9,229 bases of DNA from JBHPCZ01 sp042573625 (GTDB taxonomy: Bacteria; Desulfobacterota; Desulfobacteria; Desulfobacterales; UBA11574), in contig JBHPCZ010000128.1 of NCBI GenBank assembly GCA_042573625.1, forward strand, positions 1-9,229, read 5' to 3'. The translations under genes were made by a program, and so were the position numbers. Shown piece after piece: positions 1 through 5,274 of the stretch. Each line of letters opens with the position of its first letter. Within the stretch, counting starts at the first letter, position 1. The notes beneath the pieces are model-generated. The model was not told the origin of the DNA. It ran no database searches and saw only the letters and a list, made by a program, of their open reading frames with translations.

Positions 1-3
1 CCC

Positions 4-27
4 TTGACCCCTTGAATCCTCGAACCC
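4..27. repeat. 8-bp tandem repeat, three imperfect units
   Basis: Three consecutive 8-bp units read TTGACCCC, TTGAATCC and TCGAACCC. The TTGA/TCGA core recurs at 4, 12 and 20, an exact period of 8. The array may continue to the left, outside the window. No coding frame explains it. It is short and degenerate, so chance is not excluded. Confidence 0.4.
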
Positions 28-59
28 TCTTCTCCAACTAAATTGGAGAAGAACCTTTT
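28..59 (+). terminator. Hairpin, possible rho-independent terminator
   Basis: A perfect 10-bp stem (28-37 TCTTCTCCAA pairing with 43-52 TTGGAGAAGA) encloses a 5-base loop and is followed by ACCTTTTATT. The T-rich tail is only on the plus strand, so it would end a transcript entering from left of the window. It would not serve the minus-strand gene ending at 147. The T run is short and offset by three bases, so termination is uncertain. Confidence 0.4.
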
Positions 60-146
60 ATTGTATCATAGAAAAATCCTTAAAGGTCTAACAGTGCCTA
101 AAGTTTGAAGTAAAGTAAAGATTCGGGCTTAGAGGACCCGGATGCG

Positions 147-2270
147 TTATTCCTTTTTTACAAAACCCTCATCATTCAACAGCCGGTTCAAACCATAAGA
201 CTGGTTTCCTATCGTGTTGATTATGCCGTTTACAATTCTTTTAATCCTGGAATAATCTAAACAATTTAATTCATCATGAAATTTCAATATAATATCAGAC
301 AGTTCTTTTTCCCTGATCTGTCCCATTACATGAAACACGCTTTGTTTTAAGGCCTCTGGGTCATCCAATAGATAATAGATTTCGATGAGGGCTAAATTAG
401 CCGGAAATTGCTTAGGATATTGTTCAAGATGTCTTTTAAAGAAAAAGGCCGATTTTTTTAAATCATTTTTCAGCCGATACGCTTCACCAATCAGATAATT
501 TTTATTAAACTCCATTCCTTTGTTTGCTTCTTTAACCGCCTTGTCAGGATCCCCTTTCTTTAATAAAATAAAGCTTTGGGTACTGTGAAATTCTTTTGAT
601 TCGGGTCTTAGCTGGATCGCTTTTTTGACATATTGTTCTGCACGCTTTAAATCATTTTTATAGACCATTATTGATGCAATTTTATTCAATGCATCTGAAT
701 GGTTGGGTACATATTCAAGGGTTTTGTAAAATTGTTCGAGCGCTTCATCATATTCTTCGGTAATGTAGAGAAAATACAGCCCTAACCTAAAGTGCGTGTT
801 ATGTTTTTGGTGGACGCCTGCACCTGCTTTTGCATTTAAAGCCTTTTTCAATTCAGACACACCTTCGTCATAATAACCGGCGATTAACAACCCATCTCCA
901 AGGTTATGATGTGGCCGATATAAGTTTGGCGACTTTTTCAAATTATCACTCCAGAGTGATATGCTGTCTTTAAAAATTATATTTCGCATATAGACCGTAT
1001 GCCCCTGCGCAGCAATAATAACCACGATACTTAAAGAGATGACCAGTTGGATCGATTTATTATAGGAAAAATAATCGATAATGTTCAGTACCAAAATGGT
1101 AATGGGTAAAAAAAGGAACATCGAGGGTAAATAGTTTGTATGTTCGTATATTAATTCCAGGGGAATTATGGATCCCTCAATAATATGGTTCAGAAAAAAG
1201 AAGAGGAGGCAGAAGGCTGCCAGCGGCCATTTCCGACCCACCCGTAATGTAATAATTACAATGATTAAGATGAAAAAAATGGCAGGTAGCGTGGTCCAGG
1301 GTACAAAAAGTGACCGCGAGATTTCAACATCATGCAGCAAAGTTAAACGCGAATTCATCGGATAGAGGATCAGGCTTATATAGAAAAGAATCACCCTTGG
1401 CTCTGTGAGCAATCTTTCCCAGAGTGTGAACGGACGGATTTTGTAATCATCGAAAATTGATGAAAGATCCACGCAAAAATGGCCTAACATCAACGCAATT
1501 AAAAGGGGGAGGATGGCGATTTTTATGTTTTTTTTCACATTTTCGCTGGTTAACCCTTGAATAAGAAACAGGTCATAAAGAAAAATGCTAACCGGAAGCA
1601 TGGCAGCATTTTCCTTGCTTACAAACGATAGTATCGCTGAAATTCCACACAGCGAAAAGAAAGCAGCCCGTTTTTTTGTACCCTCTGCTGTCCGGCCTTT
1701 TAGATAAAAATACATGGCCATGATATAAAACATGGCGGCCATACCCGCCATTCTCTGTACGATATAAGTGACTGCGGTGACCTGTACGGGGTTTGTGGCC
1801 CAGAGAAAAACAGAAAGGATCGCAATGGCATATGCTGTTATATTATAACGAGAATTCAATACCGGGAGCTGCAATGTGTTGTAAATAAACAGGAAAAGGA
1901 ATATTGCTGCAAAATAATGAATGGCCAAATTAACAACGTGGTATCCAAAAACGTCAGCGCCGCCGATATAGTAGTTAAGTGCAAAGGTAAGACGGGATAG
2001 GGGGCGATTCAGCACCTGCTGACCTGTAGCGGTAACATATGCCTTAACATATAAGGTGTTTTTAATGCTTTCCCAGGATATTGTCTTCAGGCGGACATTT
2101 TCATTTCTAACGATATTGGGGAAGTCGTCAAATTGCCATTGGTTGTGGAGACTGTTTCCATAAATAATGATAAGCAAAACAAAGAGGGTGGTGAAGGTAA
2201 AAGCGTATTTTCTGCCTTCCGGAAAATGCCAATTGATATTTAAATTAAAAGCGTTCTCTTTGTTTATCAT
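147..2270 (-). CDS. GT-C-type membrane glycosyltransferase-like protein with C-terminal TPR repeats (TMTC-like)
   Basis: The 707-residue product is a polytopic inner-membrane protein. About a dozen hydrophobic segments fill residues 21-425, followed by a soluble tetratricopeptide-repeat region at about 440-640. Seen: an FDD motif (residues 47-49) just after the first membrane segment, where GT-C enzymes keep a catalytic acidic residue; NRPLSRLTF at 88-96; NPVQVTAVTYIVQRM at 160-174; SKENAAMLP at 218-226; and a YLPS motif at 380-383. These are typical of bacterial relatives of TMTC O-mannosyltransferases and of TPR proteins often annotated only as TPR-containing. By family it would move a sugar from a polyprenyl-phosphate donor to an extracytoplasmic acceptor; the acceptor here is unknown. 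The ATG start at 2270 has no clear Shine-Dalgarno. No terminator was found downstream. It runs away from the pilin operon, and a role in pilin glycosylation is speculation. Substrate confidence is low. Confidence 0.85.
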   Translation of the reverse strand: MINKENAFNLNINWHFPEGRKYAFTFTTLFVLLIIIYGNSLHNQWQFDDFPNIVRNENVRLKTISWESIKNTLYVKAYVTATGQQVLNRPLSRLTFALNYYIGGADVFGYHVVNLAIHYFAAIFLFLFIYNTLQLPVLNSRYNITAYAIAILSVFLWATNPVQVTAVTYIVQRMAGMAAMFYIMAMYFYLKGRTAEGTKKRAAFFSLCGISAILSFVSKENAAMLPVSIFLYDLFLIQGLTSENVKKNIKIAILPLLIALMLGHFCVDLSSIFDDYKIRPFTLWERLLTEPRVILFYISLILYPMNSRLTLLHDVEISRSLFVPWTTLPAIFFILIIVIITLRVGRKWPLAAFCLLFFFLNHIIEGSIIPLELIYEHTNYLPSMFLFLPITILVLNIIDYFSYNKSIQLVISLSIVVIIAAQGHTVYMRNIIFKDSISLWSDNLKKSPNLYRPHHNLGDGLLIAGYYDEGVSELKKALNAKAGAGVHQKHNTHFRLGLYFLYITEEYDEALEQFYKTLEYVPNHSDALNKIASIMVYKNDLKRAEQYVKKAIQLRPESKEFHSTQSFILLKKGDPDKAVKEANKGMEFNKNYLIGEAYRLKNDLKKSAFFFKRHLEQYPKQFPANLALIEIYYLLDDPEALKQSVFHVMGQIREKELSDIILKFHDELNCLDYSRIKRIVNGIINTIGNQSYGLNRLLNDEGFVKKE

Positions 2271-2303
2271 TATACTGTTTAATTTTATTGTAACCGTTCA
2301 TTC

Positions 2304-2634
2304 ACTAAGGCACAAAGACACCACGGTGTATGAATTATAGACCTTTATCGGTAAGCATCTTGGCTTTCTTATCAATTTTAACGTACCTCTTATTAACTCA
2401 ACAGTCTAAAGTCCTCATGTCATGCCGGACTTGGTCCGGCATCCAAAATCTGTATCTTATTGAAAACAATATAGATTCCAGCTCCCCGATCCGGTCGAGG
2501 ACAAGCTTCGCGGGAATGACTGGCTAAAAGAACTAAAGTCAATGTTTTCATGTGGTTAAAAAAACTTTTGACTCGCGAGTTATTAAAAGCGGCATTAAAA
2601 AATATATATAATCTTAGTGTCTTCGTGGCTTAGT
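2304..2634. repeat. Composite intergenic element bounded by imperfect inverted repeats
   Basis: The left arm (2304-2325, ACTAAGGCACAAAGACACCACG) and the reverse complement of the right arm (2613-2634) match at 18 of 22 positions, bounding 331 bp. Between them lie a second, smaller inverted-repeat element (2419-2520) and a 10-bp palindrome ACTCGCGAGT at 2571-2580. The gap between the GT-C gene and the next gene is otherwise empty. The one open frame (2330-2527, plus) runs through the hairpins and looks like a by-product. Arms of the type CACxAAGxCACxAAGACACxAAG are, from memory, common between genes in environmental genomes. No transposase is present, so this would be non-autonomous. Confidence 0.6.
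2419..2520. repeat. GTCAT...ATGAC palindromic repeat element (REP/dRS3-like style)
   Basis: The element begins GTCATGCCGGAC and ends CGGGAATGAC, so the outermost five bases are inverted repeats. Its left part is a perfect hairpin: 2422-2430 ATGCCGGAC pairs with 2434-2442 GTCCGGCAT around the loop TTG. The right part contains ATTCC (2475-2479) and GGAAT (2513-2517) as inverted partners, with AAGCTTCGCGGGAATGAC at the end. Elements of this style are dispersed between genes in many proteobacteria. Family membership is from recognition, not a search. Confidence 0.65.
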
Positions 2635-2650
2635 AGCTAATATATCACGT

Positions 2651-2833
2651 TTATTTTTTATTTACATCAGGGAAAACAGATTGTCCCGGTTTGTTTATAT
2701 CCGGCAAACTATTTTCCGCCTCAAGCAAGCTAAGCTTCTGAGCGAGATTTTTTATTTGATCATTCAAAAGGGATATAGGGTGCATTTGCCAACAATATTG
2801 AAGCCATCTCGATACTTTTCGTAAATTCTTCAA
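2651..2833 (-). CDS. Doubtful small ORF, hypothetical
   Basis: A 60-codon frame starts at TTG (2833); the first ATG would be at 2785, giving 44 residues. No Shine-Dalgarno is visible before either. The frame continues open upstream of the TTG to a stop near 2880 with no better start. The mid-part (LLNDQIKNLAQKLSLLEAEN) looks mildly coiled-coil-like and the C-terminus is polar. I do not recognise the family. It lies next to a repeat region, so it may be the remnant of a longer gene or non-coding DNA. Confidence 0.2.
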   Translation of the reverse strand: MKNLRKVSRWLQYCWQMHPISLLNDQIKNLAQKLSLLEAENSLPDINKPGQSVFPDVNKK

Positions 2834-2959
2834 CCTGCAAGTAAAATACAGGTCAAGGTTATAGCGGTTTCCATAATGTTCCTATTGATCCGCTTTTTTT
2901 CATACTTTATTTTGACAGCCGTTATAACCCGAATTTCTATTATCTTTCATTCTCGTCTT
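2834..2959. other. Non-coding gap with weak inverted repeat
   Basis: No convincing gene is present. GGTTATAGCGG (2857-2867) has an imperfect inverted partner CCGTTATAACC around 2919-2929, 10 of 11 bases, across a loop of about 50 bases. A short frame starting METAITL on the minus strand ends after 14 codons. I see no terminator with a T tract for the toxin gene that ends at 2960. Confidence 0.35.
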
Positions 2960-3391
2960 TTATTCCGGCCAGTCTTGAGGTAGATCTTTGCCCAGCAGAC
3001 AGGATATTTGCTCTTTTTGAATCAATCTGTGTGCTTTTCCGTCAAATGTTAGCCATACGCCATTGAGATCGTGCGCCAGGGCAGCATAGCAGGCATCATA
3101 TCCGCTTAATCCCATTTTTATATATCGATCAGCTTTGATTGCGAGTTTCTCCGTCATTGGATGTCTGAATATACCGCCTTGGAGAATCGGGATCACGGCT
3201 TTTCTAAATACCTCGAGACCATATGGATGGGTACGCTGCAGGACCGCATAAACTTCAAAGGTAAAAAGCTCGGGGACAGCGAATTGTATTGGCTGATCAA
3301 TTAATTTGGCCAGCACTTCGTCAGCATGAGGGTGCGTTTCTTCCTCAATAAACCATTTCAGTGCTACGGAAGCGTCAATGATCCAATTCAC
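2960..3391 (-). CDS. vapC: PIN-domain toxin, VapC-like ribonuclease
   Basis: The 143-residue product has the size and signature of VapC toxins, Mg2+-dependent endoribonucleases that cleave specific RNAs in the cytoplasm when not held by their antitoxin. Visible PIN-domain acidic residues are D6 in WIIDAS, E46 in the VPELFTFE segment (E41 is also nearby), D99 in SGYDACYAALA and D117 in LTFDGKA; all are intact, so the enzyme should be active. The start is GTG at 3391, chosen because it overlaps the antitoxin stop as GTGA (3388-3391), the standard coupling in such pairs, and because it places IIDAS at the very N-terminus as the family requires. RNA target unknown. The vapC name is used in the family sense. 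Confidence 0.9.
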   Translation of the reverse strand: MNWIIDASVALKWFIEEETHPHADEVLAKLIDQPIQFAVPELFTFEVYAVLQRTHPYGLEVFRKAVIPILQGGIFRHPMTEKLAIKADRYIKMGLSGYDACYAALAHDLNGVWLTFDGKAHRLIQKEQISCLLGKDLPQDWPE

Positions 3392-3660
3392 TGATCATAC
3401 CCCCTCAGTTTCCGCAATACTGCCAGTGTGGACAGGTTCCCCAATCTTGATTTTTTTAAGCGTTTTAAAACAGCCTGAAAGCGCCTTCTTTCATCCTTGG
3501 TCTGCCAATCCAGAAAACGTCTTTCAAATTGCGTGGGGGTTATCAAAACAGCCCGAATTTTTCTGTTCTTACTGATCAAAATGGGCTCCCCTTTCCTGTT
3601 TAATCGATCAAGTATCTCTCCCAAATTATTTCTAATCTTAAGCGCGTTAACCTCTTCCAT
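3388..3660 (-). CDS. Phd/YefM-like antitoxin
   Basis: This 90-residue protein is the upstream gene of the toxin-antitoxin pair. Residues 1-45 match the Phd/YefM pattern: an N-terminal strand and helix (ALKIRNNLGEILDRL), then a hairpin with GEPILISKNRKIRAVLIT, which dimerises and binds operator DNA. The basic C-terminal half (RRRFQAVLKRLKK) and the tail ending LRGYDQ would contact and inhibit the PIN toxin. The ATG at 3660 is supported by a strong Shine-Dalgarno, AAGGAGG, six bases upstream. The stop overlaps the toxin start by 4 bp. By family, the antitoxin, alone or with toxin, represses its own promoter; the repeated sites at 3705-3729 are candidates for this. The subfamily is less certain than the role. 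Confidence 0.87.
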   Translation of the reverse strand: MEEVNALKIRNNLGEILDRLNRKGEPILISKNRKIRAVLITPTQFERRFLDWQTKDERRRFQAVLKRLKKSRLGNLSTLAVLRKLRGYDQ

Positions 3661-3663
3661 ATT

Positions 3664-3676
3664 CTTCCTCCTTAAA
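3664..3676 (-). promoter_or_regulatory. Strong ribosome binding site for the antitoxin gene
   Basis: Read on the minus strand, TTTAAGGAGGAAG precedes the antitoxin ATG. The AAGGAGG core is complementary to the 16S 3' end and sits six bases from the start. It is the best ribosome binding site in the window, consistent with antitoxin being made in excess over the translationally coupled toxin. Confidence 0.8.
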
Positions 3677-3697
3677 TCTTGTGTTCTTATGAATTAA

Positions 3698-3743
3698 TAT
3701 ACATAAGTGTAGATGTCAAGTGTAGATGTGTATATACATATAC
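3698..3743 (-). promoter_or_regulatory. Toxin-antitoxin promoter/operator with direct repeats
   Basis: Two exact copies of AAGTGTAGATGT lie at 3705-3716 and 3718-3729, separated by one base. TATACATA occurs at 3698-3705 and again at 3733-3740, flanking the pair. TGTATATACA at 3729-3738 is a perfect 10-bp palindrome. On the minus strand, TTGACA (complement of 3714-3719) is a perfect -35 box that straddles the junction of the two repeats. A -10 is less clear (TATTAA at a short 14-bp spacing, or TAATTC at 17). The site lies directly upstream of the antitoxin, so autoregulation is the obvious inference. Confidence 0.55.
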
Positions 3744-3789
3744 CGAAAAAAAGAACAACGGCGTTCTGAATTTCATTTAAGAATTCTCT

Positions 3790-3818
3790 TTGACCCTTAT
3801 ATCCATGAATGGTATAAT
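3790..3818 (+). promoter_or_regulatory. Near-consensus sigma70-type promoter for the pilin operon
   Basis: TTGACC (3790-3795) and TATAAT (3813-3818) are separated by exactly 17 bp, matching the consensus at 11 of 12 box positions. Transcription would begin near 3825, about 40 bases before the first pilin start. No other plus-strand promoter of this quality was noticed between the toxin-antitoxin operator and the pilin genes. Confidence 0.75.
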
Positions 3819-3865
3819 TTATTCGTTTCCAACCTTTATTTGATCATCACGGAGCACTATATAAC

Positions 3866-4318
3866 TTGACGGATTTAAAACGCCAGAAAAACGACGGGTT
3901 CACTTTGATTGAAGTTGTTGCGGTTTTGATCATCATCAGTATCGTCGGTGTTATTGTTGCCACTCGCATATGGGACAGCGGTGCTGAACTTGTCGCTCAG
4001 ACCGATGTCATAAAAACGCACCTGCGCTATGCCCAGTCCAGAGCCATGAGCTCCAACGTGATATGGGGAATTGTTTTTAACGGGAACACTTACTCTCTTT
4101 TCCGAAACGGCGACGCTACTGATACGGCTCTGTTGCCGGGAGAAAGCTCAAAAATCTTAAACCTGACGTCAGGAATCAGTATCACCGGGGTTGTCGTCGC
4201 CTTTGATTCCTGGGGAAGACCCTACGATAATGCAGCGGGCACAAGCCTTATTATCTCAGACCTGGAAATGGTGAGCTTAGATATAAAGATTACAAAAAAC
4301 ACCGGGTTTGTCCAATGA
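3866..4318 (+). CDS. GspH/FimT-like minor pilin (pseudopilin)
   Basis: The 150-residue prepilin has a short basic leader ending in G11, then FTLIEVVAVLIIISIVGVIV: the prepilin peptidase site G^FTLIE with E16 at mature +5, followed by the hydrophobic N-terminal helix. The segment THLRYAQSRAMSSN (about 51-64), followed by a beta-rich C-terminal half ending TGFVQ, is typical of GspH/FimT. These low-abundance subunits sit near the tip of type IV pili or type II pseudopili and help initiate assembly in the inner membrane. The start is TTG at 3866, the only possible one in frame between an upstream stop near 3815 and the cleavage site. It is preceded by GGAG at 3851-3854 with a rather long 11-base spacing. 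It is the first gene of the operon and overlaps the next by 4 bp (ATGA). Confidence 0.88.
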   Translation: MTDLKRQKNDGFTLIEVVAVLIIISIVGVIVATRIWDSGAELVAQTDVIKTHLRYAQSRAMSSNVIWGIVFNGNTYSLFRNGDATDTALLPGESSKILNLTSGISITGVVVAFDSWGRPYDNAAGTSLIISDLEMVSLDIKITKNTGFVQ

Positions 4319-4728
4319 GAACTAAACGTTATCTTAAAATATCTGATCGCGGGTTCACGCTTCTCGAAATTGTTATTACCCTTGTTGTGGCATCTATTCT
4401 GGGCGCGGTTCTGGCCCAGTATATGAGCACCGTTTTGGCGCGCAGCACCGAACCGATCACCTTTATTCAGGAGTCCTTTGCTTTAAATCGTATTATCGAA
4501 GAAATGACCACCGATTACAGAAGTTTGCTTGAAACAGATAGTGATCCCCTTGAAACGCTAAAGGGATATATTGATGGGAACACCCCCAATTACGGCCAGT
4601 ACACCCCTGTCACAAAATATATTCTGTTTACCGGAGGGGCAGAGGTCGAGGAGGCAACCGATAAAAGGATACTGAAGGCGACCATTACTTCGAGCAATCA
4701 GTCCGTAACCGTGTTGTTTACAAAATAG
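4315..4728 (+). CDS. GspI/PilV-like minor pilin (pseudopilin)
   Basis: The 137-residue prepilin has a basic leader MRTKRYLKISDRG, then FTLLEIVITLVVASILGAVLA, so cleavage falls after G13 and E18 is at +5. The ectodomain is small, about 100 residues, with an amphipathic helical stretch (SFALNRIIEEMTTDY) and a short beta-rich end. Its place as second gene, between a GspH/FimT-like and a GspJ/PilW-like gene, matches the H-I-J-K or fimU-pilV-pilW-pilX order, and that order is the main reason for calling it GspI/PilV-like. The ATG overlaps the previous stop (ATGA at 4315-4318), so translation is probably coupled. There are no cysteines. Sequence alone does not separate a type IV pilus role from a type II secretion role. 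Confidence 0.82.
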   Translation: MRTKRYLKISDRGFTLLEIVITLVVASILGAVLAQYMSTVLARSTEPITFIQESFALNRIIEEMTTDYRSLLETDSDPLETLKGYIDGNTPNYGQYTPVTKYILFTGGAEVEEATDKRILKATITSSNQSVTVLFTK

Positions 4729-4734
4729 AGAGAT

Positions 4735-5274
4735 ATGCCAAACCGAATGATACAGACAGACACCGGATTTACATTGTTGGAAGTTGTCCTTTCCCTGATC
4801 CTTTTCGGGATCATGGCCGTGGTTGGGGGAATGGGGATTGTTTCATTCACCAAAGGTTTTTTTTTCGCAAAAGAAAATTATCATACGGCCCAGAAGGCCC
4901 AGCTGACAATGGCCCGGTTGAATCGGGAATTGATAGAGCTGGCCTATATCGCAAACAACGACAACACCCAGCCGGATCCGTATATCATCTATGATAATGT
5001 TCTGGGCCGGCATGCCATCGCCAAAAACGGAAGCATCATCAAAATGTTCGACCTGTCATCGGGTGCGACATCCCTTCCGCCAATCGAAAACGGTGACATG
5101 CTGATGGATAATGTTGATACGCTCACCTTGAGTTACTATAAAGATTACCGATCGGATACAATTTGGGTGTTGGGAACAGACCTCATGGATTCATTGGAGT
5201 CCATCGAAATTGAACTGTATCTCCTCGGCGTCAAAAATCCCGTCTCCACGATCGTCTATCCGAGAAACAAATGA
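4735..5274 (+). CDS. GspJ/PilW-like minor pilin (pseudopilin)
   Basis: The 179-residue prepilin has leader MPNRMIQTDTG, then FTLLEVVLSLILFGIMAVVGG, with cleavage after G11 and E16 at +5. A helical stretch follows (AQKAQLTMARLNRELIELAYI, about 58-78), as in GspJ/PilW proteins, then a mixed beta domain ending in IEIELYLLGVKNPVSTIVY. Start ATG 4735 lies six bases after the previous stop, with GAGAG just before it; an in-frame ATG at 4747 would still leave a usable leader. Its stop overlaps the start of the next gene (ATGA at 5271-5274). By analogy with GspI-J-K structures it would sit directly under the large fourth subunit. Confidence 0.85.
   Translation: MPNRMIQTDTGFTLLEVVLSLILFGIMAVVGGMGIVSFTKGFFFAKENYHTAQKAQLTMARLNRELIELAYIANNDNTQPDPYIIYDNVLGRHAIAKNGSIIKMFDLSSGATSLPPIENGDMLMDNVDTLTLSYYKDYRSDTIWVLGTDLMDSLESIEIELYLLGVKNPVSTIVYPRNK

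Noticed and set aside
122..146. Possible terminator of the GT-C gene (CGGG...CCCG)
   Set aside because: The stem is four base pairs with no following T tract on the minus strand.
2286..2319. Minus-strand promoter for the GT-C gene (TTGTGC-17-TACAAT)
   Set aside because: The -10-like box is good but the -35 matches only three of six bases and overlaps the repeat arm, so it is too weak to list.
2330..2527. 65-codon plus-strand frame in the intergenic region
   Set aside because: It runs through both hairpins of the GTCAT...ATGAC element, has no ribosome binding site, and its C-terminal part is simply the repeat translated.
3752..3767. Small hairpin (AGAAC...GTTCT) followed by T7 on the minus strand
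   Set aside because: The stem is only 5 bp and AT-rich, and no minus-strand gene ends there, so I do not call a terminator.
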